Below are positions 35,206 to 43,687 of a DNA stretch of 64,000 nucleotides, in pieces. Within the stretch, counting starts at the first letter, position 1. Every line of letters starts with the position of its first letter. The notes beneath the pieces were generated by a model. The model had not been told where the DNA came from. It made no database searches and saw only the letters and a list, made by a program, of their open reading frames with translations. Origin of the DNA: Lentzea guizhouensis (GTDB lineage Bacteria; Actinomycetota; Actinomycetes; Mycobacteriales; Pseudonocardiaceae); assembly GCF_001701025.1 (NCBI RefSeq), contig NZ_CP016793.1, positions 6,572,001 to 6,636,000 on the forward strand, given 5' to 3'. Position numbers and translations under genes: made by a program.

Positions 35206-37917
35206 TCACGCTCCGGTGTGCGTGAAAGCGGCCCAGACTCGCGCCGGATACCGGTCGCGGAGCTCGCGCACGACCGCGTGCAGTGCCCTTGCGGGCAGGC
35301 TCAGGCCGTGGTCGAGCAGGGCCGAGTGGAACGCGACGGTCACCTCGGCGGCCGCCCGTTCGTCGACCGGCCAGAGCGTGTCGATGACGCTCGGGTAGCC
35401 GGCGAGCGCGAACGCACCGCCCAGGTGGCCGCCGGAGAGCACCGCGAGCCGGGACGCGGGCAGCTGCAGCCTGGCGATGTCCAGCGCGGTCACCGTGCCG
35501 TCGTGCAACCGGATCCCGCTGCGCGCCGGGTTGCCGGAGGGCTCACCGGCACAGGCGAAATGCGCGTACGGATGGTGCAGCAGTGCGGCCAGAACGTTGT
35601 CCCGCGTGGCCAGCGGGCCGGTCAGCGCCGCCGCCTCCCACAGCTCGGCCAGCACGGCGACCTCGTGCCGCGCGTCGGAGGGCGCGACCACGATCATGCT
35701 CGGCGCGCCCACGGGTGCGGCCGCTCGCGCTCGTGCCCACGCGAGCGCGCGCACCGTCGGGGTGTAGGAGGAGACCACCCGGTCCACAACGGACTGACCA
35801 CCGCGCCCGGCCGCGTGCAGGGGCAGCCCGGCGAGCGGGCCGGTCGGCGACCACCACACGTGCGTGTGCTCGGGAACGCCTTCGAGCACCGGCTCGGCCA
35901 CGGTGTCCCACAGCCACTCCAGCGTCTCGGTGAACGAGTGGTCGTCGGCGCCGAACTGCTCCGCGTGCGCGACCGCCTCGTCGTGCCGCAGCCGGGGCAA
36001 CGGCAGCAGCTCCACCCGGCCCGGCCACAGCGTCAGCGCGTCACACCGCAGCGGGCTCACGTTGACCAGCACGATCGGACCGTCCACAGCGCACTGCTGC
36101 AGCTCGCCCAGCGGCGGGAACGCCGCCCGGTCGTCGTCGAACACCCGGCCCAGCAACAGGTCCCTGCCGTACTCCAGCCACTGCGTCGCCAGCGCGAGCT
36201 GCCCGGCCTGGACCGCGCACGCCACCGCGTCGCTGACCAGCCCGCTCAGCTCGGCCAGGCCGTTCTCGACGTCGGGACGCGCCAGCCGCAGCAACAGCGC
36301 CATGGCCCGCTCGGCACCGCGCAGCGCCTGCTCCCAGTCGTTGATCCGCGCGGACGTCACCGACGCCGTGTGCGCGGCCAGTACCCGCGTCACCGGGTCC
36401 AGCGCCTCGCTCGCGGCCGCCTCCGCCAACGCCCTCGCCGCCGCCCGCAGCCGGCTCGAGTCACCGGTCTGCTCGGCCTGGCGCAGCATCAGCCGGGCGA
36501 AGCAGTGCTGGTAGGAGGCCTGCTGCGGGTCGGCCCGCGCGGCCCTGCCGTAGTAGATCAGCGCCTCGTTCAACGTCTCCGGCGTGCCGGTGAGGTCGTA
36601 GACCTGCTGCCAGAACGCACCCAGGTTCGCGAGCGCCCGCGGGTGCAGCGGGTCGCCGGCCGGGCGTTTGCGCAGCACCTGCTCGAACAGCTCACCCGCC
36701 TCGATGAGCGCCTCGCGCGCGTCGGTCGTGTCGAACCGCATCCGCAGCGCGACCGCGAGCATCTCCAGGGCGTCGGCGCTGTCGGTGGCGGCCACCAGGT
36801 CGCGTGCCGCGTTCACGGCGTCGCTGACGAGCTCGGGGAACCGTTCGGCCAGCTCGGTCGCCGCCCTGGTCAGGCTGGTCGCGGCGGTGGTGTGCGCGTG
36901 CGGGGAGACAGCGGCGGCCACGGCCTCGCGCAGGACCCGAACGGCCTCGCGCAACGCGTCCACGTCGCCGAGGTGCAGGTAGCGCATCCGCAGGGCGTGG
37001 CCGAGGCTCGTCAGGTGCTCGGCGTTCGGCGGCGTGCGGCGCAGCACCTCGATCGCCTCGTCCAGCACCACCGGGTCGCCGGACAGCTCGAACCGCTGCA
37101 GCAGCGCCGCGGCGAGGCTGTCCAGCCGGGTGCCGAGCGACGCCGGGTTGTTCGCCGACTCCACCGACCTGCGCAGCGCGCCGATGCCGTCGGTGAGCAC
37201 GTCCGTGTCGCGGCTGAGCTGCGCGCGGAACTGGGCCAGCGCCCCGACCAGCCAGTCGGCGTTGCCGCGCTCGGGGTGGCCCGCGGGCAGGGCGGCGAGC
37301 GCCCCGCCGACCATCGCCTCCGCCTCCTCCAGCATCGACAGGTCGCCGGTGGCCGCGATCCTGGCCCGCAGCGTGGCCGCGAGGTTGAGCATCATGTTCG
37401 GCCGCAGCTCGTCGCGGGCGTTGTCGGCGGCGATGCGGTGCGCGGCGATCGCGCCCTCGAGGTCGGTGAGGTGGCGGGTCCGGTCGTAGCGCTCGGCGAG
37501 AGCCAGGCCGAGCAGGTGTTGCATCAGGTCGTAGTCGCGCTGGCCGGGACCGGTCTGCTGGACGACGCCCTGGGCGAGCGCGATGGCTTCGTTGAGGACG
37601 TTCAGGTCGCCGTCGCGCTCGTAGCGGTGGCGCTGGACGCGGACGATCTCGGTGGCCTGGGTGAGGTTGACGCCGGGCCCGTCGACGAGCCTGGTCAGCA
37701 GCTCCATCGCCTCGTCGAGGTCAGCCGGTTCGTGCGCGGTCTCGTAGCGGTGCAGCAACGACGAGGCCAGCGTGCTGATCGTCTCGGTCAGACCACCGAG
37801 CCGCAACGCGTCGCGCAGCACCGCCACACCCTCGTCGAGCAGGCGGAGGTCACCCGTGCGTTGGTACTGCTCGATCAGCGCACCGCCCTGGTTGTGCACG
37901 GCGACCGCGTCCGCCAT
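35206..37917 (-). CDS. TPR-CHAT protein with lost catalytic His and Cys, 903 aa
   Basis: The first ~600 residues are tandem TPR-like helical pairs (repeating LLDEAVAVLRxALRLGG, DLxxLEEAExMV and similar). The C-terminal ~270 are a CHAT (caspase-HetF) domain with PLAGLPLHAAG, YTPTVRAL and HFAC. In active CHAT peptidases the His motif is HFACHG and the Cys motif LSACHT; here they read HFACAG (about 35544-35561) and LSGGHL, so both catalytic residues are absent. Likely a non-proteolytic scaffold or sensor. ATG 37917 has AAGGAGA ahead; a longer frame upstream has no homologous character. No toxin, gasdermin or partner gene is adjacent. Confidence 0.85.
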   Translation of the reverse strand: MADAVAVHNQGGALIEQYQRTGDLRLLDEGVAVLRDALRLGGLTETISTLASSLLHRYETAHEPADLDEAMELLTRLVDGPGVNLTQATEIVRVQRHRYERDGDLNVLNEAIALAQGVVQQTGPGQRDYDLMQHLLGLALAERYDRTRHLTDLEGAIAAHRIAADNARDELRPNMMLNLAATLRARIAATGDLSMLEEAEAMVGGALAALPAGHPERGNADWLVGALAQFRAQLSRDTDVLTDGIGALRRSVESANNPASLGTRLDSLAAALLQRFELSGDPVVLDEAIEVLRRTPPNAEHLTSLGHALRMRYLHLGDVDALREAVRVLREAVAAAVSPHAHTTAATSLTRAATELAERFPELVSDAVNAARDLVAATDSADALEMLAVALRMRFDTTDAREALIEAGELFEQVLRKRPAGDPLHPRALANLGAFWQQVYDLTGTPETLNEALIYYGRAARADPQQASYQHCFARLMLRQAEQTGDSSRLRAAARALAEAAASEALDPVTRVLAAHTASVTSARINDWEQALRGAERAMALLLRLARPDVENGLAELSGLVSDAVACAVQAGQLALATQWLEYGRDLLLGRVFDDDRAAFPPLGELQQCAVDGPIVLVNVSPLRCDALTLWPGRVELLPLPRLRHDEAVAHAEQFGADDHSFTETLEWLWDTVAEPVLEGVPEHTHVWWSPTGPLAGLPLHAAGRGGQSVVDRVVSSYTPTVRALAWARARAAAPVGAPSMIVVAPSDARHEVAVLAELWEAAALTGPLATRDNVLAALLHHPYAHFACAGEPSGNPARSGIRLHDGTVTALDIARLQLPASRLAVLSGGHLGGAFALAGYPSVIDTLWPVDERAAAEVTVAFHSALLDHGLSLPARALHAVVRELRDRYPARVWAAFTHTGA

Positions 37918-38125
37918 CGGCTCTCCTTGAGTTCTCGGGTCACAGCGTGAGGCGCCGGAGGGGCCTCGTGTGGCGGTTTGCCGCTGTTTCCCCCGTTTGG
38001 TGCTGTTCGGTCGCGTGGAATAACGCGGAGTGTCATCATTCGGACGGATGAAGGAAACCATCGAAAGTGGGGCTTCCGTACCAGAAATGTGCGTTAAGGC
38101 ACCTACTCCCACGGTCATCTGACCG

Positions 38126-38139
38126 ACACGTTCGTGTCC
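38126..38139. promoter_or_regulatory. Palindrome in the CHAT/methyltransferase intergenic region
   Basis: GACACGTTCGTGTC, 6-bp arms with a 2-bp centre, 100 bp upstream of the methyltransferase start at 38239. This 321-bp divergent region otherwise shows no clear element. Confidence 0.35.
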
Positions 38140-38238
38140 GAACCGTCCCTGAACGGCGGATCGTGGGCTGGTGCGAAAGGTGCAAAGGTCAGTTGCTGTT
38201 CGGCAGCGAGCGTTCCAACGAACAGGAGCACCAAAGGT

Positions 38239-39093
38239 ATGGCGAGCCCCACTGTGAAGCCGGTTCTGCGCACCGACTACCAGCGTTCCGTCGCCGACTA
38301 CTGGAACAGGGAGAAGGACCCGGTCAACATCAAGCTCGGCGAGGTCGACGGGCTGTACCACCACCACTACGGGCTCGGTGCGTACGACCCGGCCGTGCTG
38401 GAGGCCCCGGCGGAGGTGCGCGACGCGGCGATCATCGCCGAGATGCACCGGCTGGAGACAGCGCAGGCCGAGGTCCTGCTCGACGCGTTCGGCGACGTCC
38501 CGTTCGGCGGCCACCTGATGGACGGCGGCTCCGGTCGCGGTGGCACGAGCTTCATGGCCAACGCCCGCTTCGGCGCCCGCATCGACGGGGTCAGCATCTC
38601 CGAGCAGCAGGTGGCGTTCGCGAACCAGCAGGCCGTCGAGCGCGGAGTGGCCGACCAGGTGCGGTTCCACTTCAAGAACATGCTCGACACCGGGTTCGAG
38701 ACCGGGTCGTTCAACGGCATCTGGACCAACGAGACCACGATGTACGTGGACCTCCAGCAGCTCTACGGCGAGTTCGCCAGGCTGATCGCGCCCGGTGGCC
38801 GGTACGTCTGCATCACCGGCTGCTACAACGACCTGACCGGTGGCCGGTCGCGGGCGGTCAGCCAGATCGACCAGCACTACATCTGCAACATCCACGCGCG
38901 CAGCGAGTACTTCCGCGCGTTGGCGGACAACGGGTTCGTGCCGATCAGCGTGGTCGACCTGACGCCCGACACCATCCCGTACTGGGAGCTGCGGGCGAAG
39001 TCGAACGTCGCGACCGGCGTCGAGGACCCGTTCCTGACCGCGTACAAGGAAGGGTCGTTCCACTACCTGCTGATCGTCGCCGACAGGATCTGA
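38239..39093 (+). CDS. Geranyl diphosphate 2-C-methyltransferase, 284 aa
   Basis: SAM-dependent methylation of geranyl diphosphate at C2, first step to 2-methylisoborneol. SAM motif I is LMDGGSGRGGTSF at about residue 93. The family-typical YYNREKxPVNxxLGxVDGLYHHHYG is seen as WNREKDPVNIKLGEVDGLYHH (split: WNREKDPVN, KLGEVDGLYHHHYG). ATG 38239 follows AGGAGCACC; the longer frame is rejected. Its stop overlaps the ATG of the cyclase gene (TGATG), so the two are coupled. Order is methyltransferase then cyclase, the reverse of S. coelicolor SCO7700-7701. Confidence 0.92.
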   Translation: MASPTVKPVLRTDYQRSVADYWNREKDPVNIKLGEVDGLYHHHYGLGAYDPAVLEAPAEVRDAAIIAEMHRLETAQAEVLLDAFGDVPFGGHLMDGGSGRGGTSFMANARFGARIDGVSISEQQVAFANQQAVERGVADQVRFHFKNMLDTGFETGSFNGIWTNETTMYVDLQQLYGEFARLIAPGGRYVCITGCYNDLTGGRSRAVSQIDQHYICNIHARSEYFRALADNGFVPISVVDLTPDTIPYWELRAKSNVATGVEDPFLTAYKEGSFHYLLIVADRI

Positions 39094-40172
39094 TGGAGTC
39101 CGTGTCTGACATGAAGGACCTCCTCTCCGGGCCGTCCGGGCTGGGCACATCCGCTGCCCGGCTCGGGCGGCCCGAGGCCGTCGCCGTGGTCGACCCCGGC
39201 TACGCCGAGCGCCCCTGGGGTGACGGCACCGCGCCGCCGATGTACGTGCCGGTGCTCGAACGCGAGGACGAGCTGCTCGCCGCCGCCGTGGACGAGCGCC
39301 TGGTGGCGTGGGCGGAGGGCTGCGGGTTCGAGGAGCCGGAGCGCTTCCTCGGCGGGCGGTTCGGCCGCCTGGCCGTGCTCACCCACGTCGACACCGACGA
39401 CGTCGAGCAGCTGCTCATCGCCGCGAAGCTCAACGCGGCCTGGTGGGCGGCGGACGACCTCTACGCCGACAGCACCGAGATGGGCGCCGTGCCGGAGGAG
39501 CTGCCGCCACGGCTGGCGCTGGCGATGGCCGCCATGGACCCGGTGGCCCCGGCCGCGGAGTTCACCGCCGAGCTGGAGGAGGTGCTGAACGACGACCCGG
39601 TGCTCGTCGGCCTGCGGTCCGGCATCGCACACCTGGCGTCGCGCTCCACGGCGACGGTGGTGCAGCGGGTCTGTTACTCCACCTTCGCGATGTTCGTGTC
39701 GTGGAGTGCTTACGCGGCGTGGCGGCACACCGCGTCGTACCCGCCCGCGTGGCAGTACCTCGCGACGCGGCAACACGACACGTTCTACACGTCGATGACA
39801 CTGATCGACGCCGTCGGCGGCTATGAGTTGCCGGCGCCTTTGTACTACGACCCGAGGGTGCGCCAGCTGCTGACCGCGGCGGGCACGGCGTCCGTGGTCG
39901 TCAACGACCTGGTGTCGGTGGAGAAGGACGCCGCCGACGAGAAGCCGGTGTGCAACATGGTGCTGCAGATCGAGGCGGACCGGCGGTGTTCACGCGAGGA
40001 GGCGGTCGAGCGGACCGTGGAGCTGCACAACCAGCTGGTGCGCGACTTCGAGGCGGGGCACAAGGCGTTGCTGGCGGTGCCGTCGGTGGAGCTGCACCGG
40101 TTCCTGAAGGGCGTGAAGGCCTGGATGGGTGGCGGGTTCGAGTGGCACACCACGCACCCGCGCTACCAGTAG
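39093..40172 (+). CDS. 2-methylisoborneol-type terpene cyclase, 359 aa
   Basis: Class I cyclase acting on 2-methyl-GPP. The aspartate-rich motif is DDLYAD (121-126). The second metal motif reads NDLVSVEKD (271-279), with Asp where the NSE triad usually has Glu. The C-terminal ARWHTTHPRYQ-like end (EWHTTHPRYQ) is family-typical. The N-terminal extension before the fold is short (about 55 residues) but keeps SGPSGLGTSAARLG, a block conserved in 2-MIB synthases that travel with family 2 encapsulins; no encapsulin gene is in the window. The product could be 2-methylisoborneol or 2-methylenebornane. Confidence 0.9.
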   Translation: MESVSDMKDLLSGPSGLGTSAARLGRPEAVAVVDPGYAERPWGDGTAPPMYVPVLEREDELLAAAVDERLVAWAEGCGFEEPERFLGGRFGRLAVLTHVDTDDVEQLLIAAKLNAAWWAADDLYADSTEMGAVPEELPPRLALAMAAMDPVAPAAEFTAELEEVLNDDPVLVGLRSGIAHLASRSTATVVQRVCYSTFAMFVSWSAYAAWRHTASYPPAWQYLATRQHDTFYTSMTLIDAVGGYELPAPLYYDPRVRQLLTAAGTASVVVNDLVSVEKDAADEKPVCNMVLQIEADRRCSREEAVERTVELHNQLVRDFEAGHKALLAVPSVELHRFLKGVKAWMGGGFEWHTTHPRYQ

Positions 40173-40173
40173 C

Positions 40174-41121
40174 TCACCCGTAGCGGGTGACGATCGCGGC
40201 GGCCCGGTCGCGCAGCTTGGTGCGCAACCACTGCGGTGACAGGGCTTCCGCGCTCGTGCCGAGCTGCCACAGCGCCCACTCGGCGTGCCAGGCGTCCTGG
40301 AAGGTGGCGGTGAGCCGGTCGTCCTCGGTGGTGACGGTCAACGCGGTGTCGAGGAGCTGACTGCGTTTCGCCGGGTCCAGTCGCAGGGTGACGGTCGTCT
40401 GCTCGCCGCCGGTGCGGAAGCGGGTGCCGCGGTCCTGCCAGGCCTTGCCGAGGTCGACGTGCTCCGGGCGGTTCGCGGGGCAGTCGAGCTCCTCGGCCGC
40501 CTTGATGCGGGACAGGCGGTAGGTGCGGTCGGCGCCGTCCTTCGTGGCGAGCAGGTAGCCCTGGTCCTTCACGGTGACCAGGCCGATCGGGTCGATGGTG
40601 CGCCACTGGGGTTTCTGGTTCTTCGCGGTGTAGTTGATGCGCAGCTTGTGGCCGTTGAAGACCGCGCGCCGGATCTCGGTGACGAGCGCGTCCGGGATCT
40701 CCTCTGCCGTGGTGCGGCGTTCGAGCAGGTCTGTGTCGGGGTCGATGAGCAGTCTCCGCGCCTTGCCGGCGGCGGTGTGGCGGTAGCTCTCCGGGAGCGC
40801 GTCGGCGACCTTCAACATGGCTGACGCGAGTGCTGACCCGAGCCCGAACACCTGGGCACCCCGGCGTGAGCCGGCGATCAGGAGGGCGAGGGCCTCGTCG
40901 TGGTTGAGGCCGGTCAGCTCGGTCTGGAAGCCGGGCAGCAACGCGAATCCGCCGTTGCGGCCGCGTTCGGCGTAGACGGGGACGCCCGCGGTGGAGAGCG
41001 CCTCGACGTCGCGCAGGACCGTGCGGGGGGAGACCTCGAGCTCGGCGGCGAGCGCGGTGGCGGACAGCATTTTGTGGTGGCGCAACAGGAGCACCAGCTT
41101 CACCAACCGGTCGGCGCGCAT
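40174..41121 (-). CDS. WYL-domain HTH regulator, 315 aa
   Basis: N-terminal HTH_11 (LVLLLRHHKMLSATALAAELEVSPRTVLRDVEAL region), WYL domain around residues 140-215 (FNGHKLRINYTAKNQKPQWRTIDPIGLV) and a C-terminal WCX extension. WYL regulators respond to nucleic acid or small ligands and control diverse loci. It is divergent from the ridA-like gene with an 18-bp-arm-span operator between, so the RidA gene is the probable target. ATG 41121 starts the HTH directly. Its stop is 1 bp from the convergent cyclase stop. Confidence 0.9.
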   Translation of the reverse strand: MRADRLVKLVLLLRHHKMLSATALAAELEVSPRTVLRDVEALSTAGVPVYAERGRNGGFALLPGFQTELTGLNHDEALALLIAGSRRGAQVFGLGSALASAMLKVADALPESYRHTAAGKARRLLIDPDTDLLERRTTAEEIPDALVTEIRRAVFNGHKLRINYTAKNQKPQWRTIDPIGLVTVKDQGYLLATKDGADRTYRLSRIKAAEELDCPANRPEHVDLGKAWQDRGTRFRTGGEQTTVTLRLDPAKRSQLLDTALTVTTEDDRLTATFQDAWHAEWALWQLGTSAEALSPQWLRTKLRDRAAAIVTRYG

Positions 41122-41139
41122 GGTTCCGGACCCTAGTGG

Positions 41140-41166
41140 AATACATGACACAGGATGTCGTGTATT
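41140..41166. promoter_or_regulatory. 27-bp operator-like inverted repeat, WYL/RidA promoter
   Basis: AATACATGACA (41140-41150) is the inverse of TGTCGTGTATT (41156-41166) with one mismatch and a 5-bp spacer. It lies 18 bp from the WYL start and 30 bp from the RidA start, suited to control both. Confidence 0.65.
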
Positions 41167-41196
41167 GGTTGCGAGGCTCTTGTTCGTACCGGACGA

Positions 41197-41610
41197 ATGG
41201 AGCTGGAAGTGGCAGTGGAACGGACCGCGGTCAACCCGTGGGAGTGGTCGGTGGCGCTCGGGTACGCGCAGGGGGAGGTCGTGACGGGCGCTACGCGAAC
41301 CCTGTACTGCTCGGGGCAGGCGGCGATGAACGCCGACGGCAAGCCGGAGCACGACGGGGACATGGGGGCCCAGCTGGCGTTGTCGGTGGCCAACCTGGAG
41401 GCCGTGCTGGGTGCGGCCGGGATGTCGGCGGCGAACCTGGTGCGGCTGACGGTGTACACGACCGATGTGGACTCGTTGTTCGAGCACTACGGGGTGCTCG
41501 CGGGGTGGCTGGGGGCGGCCGGGGTGGCTCCGACGACGTCGATGGTCGGGGTGACGCGGCTGGCCGTGCCGTCGTTGGTGGTGGAGCTGGAGGGCACCGC
41601 GGTGGCGTGA
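41197..41610 (+). CDS. RidA-family protein, 137 aa
   Basis: RidA/YjgF-family trimeric proteins hydrolyse reactive enamines and imines released by PLP enzymes. The family pattern includes NPWEWSVALGYAQGEVV, LYCSGQAAMNADG, VVxxTVYTTDVDS (here VRLTVYTTDVDSLF) and TTSMVGVTRLA. The usual catalytic Arg position falls in the VTRLAVP block but should be checked by alignment. Start ATG 41197; GTG 41209, with GGAGCTGGAAG just ahead, is equally good. Divergent from a WYL regulator. Confidence 0.85.
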   Translation: MELEVAVERTAVNPWEWSVALGYAQGEVVTGATRTLYCSGQAAMNADGKPEHDGDMGAQLALSVANLEAVLGAAGMSAANLVRLTVYTTDVDSLFEHYGVLAGWLGAAGVAPTTSMVGVTRLAVPSLVVELEGTAVA

Positions 41611-41617
41611 CGTGAGC

Positions 41618-41654
41618 GGGCTGCTCGCACCCTGAGGGAGGGGGCGAGCAGCCC
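41618..41654. terminator. Bidirectional terminator hairpin
   Basis: GGGCTGCTCGC (41618-41628) pairs perfectly with GCGAGCAGCCC (41644-41654), between the convergent RidA gene and the gene at 41675. Confidence 0.75.
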
Positions 41655-41674
41655 GGGGTCGCGGCTCGGCGGGC

Positions 41675-41953
41675 TCAGGTCAGGCGGCGGCGCAGTTCCG
41701 GCAGGAACTCCGGGTCCTCCAGGACGAGCCGGGCGGCGTCCAGCTCGTGGGGGACCGAGGTGTTGGGCTCGCGGTCGAGGAGGTAGCGGATGATCTCCTC
41801 GACCAGCGTCGGCTCGTCGGGCTCGACCAGGGCGAGGTCGTCGAAGAAGCCCTCGGACAACACCACGTGGTGCCTGGTCGTCTCGGCGCCTTCGTGCACT
41901 TCGGCGGCGTACTCGTGGGCGGCCATCGGCATGATCCGAACGTCCGTGCTCAT
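41675..41953 (-). CDS. Small uncharacterised protein, 92 aa
   Basis: Not recognised. MSTDVRIMPMAAHEYAAEV, then HHVVLSEGFFDDLALVEPDEPTLVEEIIRYLLD and an acidic/basic C-terminal helix. Codon use matches neighbouring genes. ATG 41953; the longer frame upstream is antisense to the gene at 42032. No membrane span. The repeated acidic helices suggest a small soluble adaptor, without further support. Confidence 0.6.
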   Translation of the reverse strand: MSTDVRIMPMAAHEYAAEVHEGAETTRHHVVLSEGFFDDLALVEPDEPTLVEEIIRYLLDREPNTSVPHELDAARLVLEDPEFLPELRRRLT

Positions 41954-42031
41954 GCCGGGTCGGCTACCCGAGGGCGTGGGCGGAAAACTCGGTCGGTGAT
42001 TGCCCGGCGCTGTGCCGGGTACGCCTTTTCC

Positions 42032-42505
42032 GTGCAGACCTTCCTGCCCTACCCCGACTTCGTGATCACCGCCCGCGTGCTGGACCAGCGCAGACTCGGC
42101 AAACAGCGCGTCGAGACCCTGCAGGTGCAGCGCGCCCTCGTCGTGCCTGGACACGGCTGGCGGCATCACCCGGCCGTGAAGATGTGGGCGGGGTACGAGG
42201 AGGCGCTCGTGCGGTACGGCGTCGAGATCTGCGCGCAGTGGCGTGCGGGCGGGTACCAGGACACGTGCGAGGCCACCATGCGGGCGGACCTGTCGCAGGC
42301 GCGGGAGATCACGGTGGTGCGCACGCAGGAGGAACTGGCGGCGGCCGGGGACCTGCCTGCCTGGCTGGGGGACGAGGAGGTGCACCGCAGCCACCGGTCG
42401 GCGCTGGTGAGGAAGGACCCGGAGTTCTACCGGCGGTTCTTCCCGGACGTGCCGGACGACCTGCCGTACGTGTGGCCGCGGTCGGACCGCGAGGTGAGGG
42501 TCTGA
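42032..42505 (+). CDS. MSMEG_6728-family protein (pyrimidine-dimer glycosylase-like), 157 aa
   Basis: The N-terminus VQTFLPYPDFVITARVLDQRRLGKQRVETLQVQRAL (seen as FLPYPDF and LDQRRLGKQRVE) and GWRHHPAVKMWAGYEEALVRYG match the actinobacterial MSMEG_6728 family. That family is related to T4 endonuclease V-type pyrimidine dimer DNA glycosylases. A DNA-repair role is inferred from family likeness only. GTG 42032 makes the protein begin exactly at the conserved motif. A perfect hairpin follows at 42554. Confidence 0.82.
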   Translation: MQTFLPYPDFVITARVLDQRRLGKQRVETLQVQRALVVPGHGWRHHPAVKMWAGYEEALVRYGVEICAQWRAGGYQDTCEATMRADLSQAREITVVRTQEELAAAGDLPAWLGDEEVHRSHRSALVRKDPEFYRRFFPDVPDDLPYVWPRSDREVRV

Positions 42506-42553
42506 TGCGAGCAGGCCGCAGACCGTGGCCGAGGGCGGCCTGAGGCCAGCCGG

Positions 42554-42588
42554 CTCGGTCCGCGGACATGAGAGAGCCGCGGACCGAG
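42554..42588 (+). terminator. Terminator hairpin
   Basis: CTCGGTCCGCGG (42554-42565) pairs perfectly with CCGCGGACCGAG (42577-42588), 49 bp after the preceding stop. Confidence 0.75.
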
Positions 42589-42660
42589 GTGTGCACCCGC
42601 GGTCCGCGGACGGTGGTCGAGGCCGGGCGGCTTGCCGGGGCGTCCGCCGGTGTCGGGGGA

Positions 42661-42789
42661 CTAGTCCGGGGGCTCGCTCGGGTCTTCGGCCGGCTCGGTG
42701 TCCGGGACCTGCGGTTCCGGCGTGTCCAGGTCGTCGAGGTCGGGCGTGCCCGGCGAGTGCGGGGCCTCCGGGTTCACGGGATCGGTCAT
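42661..42789 (-). CDS. Tiny acidic Pro-rich protein, 42 aa
   Basis: ATG 42789 to TAG 42661 encodes MTDPVNPEAPHSPGTPDLDD... ending DPSEPPD, with about a quarter Asp/Glu and a quarter Pro. No Lys or Arg occurs, so it is strongly acidic and probably disordered. GC-rich third positions and a location 32 bp after a co-oriented gene suggest a second cistron. Function unknown; the call rests on frame and codon pattern. Confidence 0.5.
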   Translation of the reverse strand: MTDPVNPEAPHSPGTPDLDDLDTPEPQVPDTEPAEDPSEPPD

Positions 42790-42821
42790 GACGCGTGGTT
42801 ACCCTGCGCCCCGCCGCTCAT

Positions 42822-43118
42822 TCAGCCCGCCGTGAAGTTGTCCGCCACCTCGGCCTCCAACGCGCGCAACGCGCCGTCGCCGTCGGTGTCGTCCGGGACC
42901 TGCAGCTCGACCTCGCTGGTGCCCGCGCCTCCGGGTTCGACGCGCAGGTAGGCGCACTGTTCGTCGTCGCGTCGCCATTCCAGCGCACGCTCCTCCGTGT
43001 GCACGACGATCTCGCACGTGCGCAGGGAGGGCGGCAGCCACGCCAGGGCGCGCGTGTCGTCGGATGCGGTGTTGAACACGATGTCGGCGTCGGCTGGCAT
43101 CGTGCGGGTGGCAGTCAT
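42822..43118 (-). CDS. Small uncharacterised beta-rich protein, 98 aa
   Basis: Not recognised with certainty. Alternating hydrophobic segments CEIVVHTEERALEWRRDDEQCAYLRVEPGGAGTSEVELQV (as CEIVVHTEERALEW and CAYLRVEPGG) suggest an antiparallel sheet, perhaps a trimmed START/SRPBCC-like fold. It ends in a helix ALRALEAEVADNF. ATG 43118. Followed on the same strand by the 42-aa acidic protein. Confidence 0.6.
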   Translation of the reverse strand: MTATRTMPADADIVFNTASDDTRALAWLPPSLRTCEIVVHTEERALEWRRDDEQCAYLRVEPGGAGTSEVELQVPDDTDGDGALRALEAEVADNFTAG

Positions 43119-43687
43119 GTGGCACTGGTACCCACCAGAGCGGCTGAATCACCCGCCTGAGCCACTCGATCCGGGCAGCGCGGGCCGACGGGACAGCGCG
43201 GCGTCCACGAGAAGTCAGGGCATCGTCCAACCACCAGCCGTCTTGGCGGAGTCCGGGAAGCATGGCGAGAACCGGCGTCGGCCCTTCCAGCAGGTCGAGG
43301 TCGATTCCGACCGCCCAGCCGGTCCGGGCTCCGGTGTCCAGAGGGTGAAGGCGTGCCGACAGGGTGGGGACGAGAAGTCGTGGTGCGCCGGGCGTGAACC
43401 GGTGCAGCGGCCGAATTCCTATGGGGCGCAACGAGTCGAGTTGCTGGGAGGGGAGCCGTACCGGTTTCGGCGCCCCGGCGGGACGTTGCGGATCTCGACC
43501 GTGCCGCACGACGGTGACCCGACGGTAACAGTGTCCACTTAGGACATCGAGTTCACTCTTATGCAGCAACGTGTGCGTGCATGTTCTCGCAGCTCGCGGG
43601 GTAATCAGTGATCCCAAACCCCGGTCCCCCGTTCCGGTGAAAGCCCGGACACGTGCGGCCCTGTTCCGGTCGTGAGGAGTGGTTGTG
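43119..43687. other. 569-bp interval without a clear gene
   Basis: Third-position GC is lower than in neighbouring genes. A minus-strand frame over about 43130-43420 reads protein-like (TGWAVGIDLDLLEGPTP, LPGLRQDGWWLDDAL) but has no start of its own and runs antisense-like into the next gene, so it may be a decayed or frameshifted gene. 43545-43680 holds the promoter of the gene at 43688. Confidence 0.4.

Noticed and set aside
34915..37950. A plus-strand open frame of over 1000 codons opposite the CHAT and beta-helix genes
   Set aside because: It mirrors the GC-rich third positions of the minus-strand genes, is rich in Arg/Gln/Val/Gly without domains, and has no RBS.
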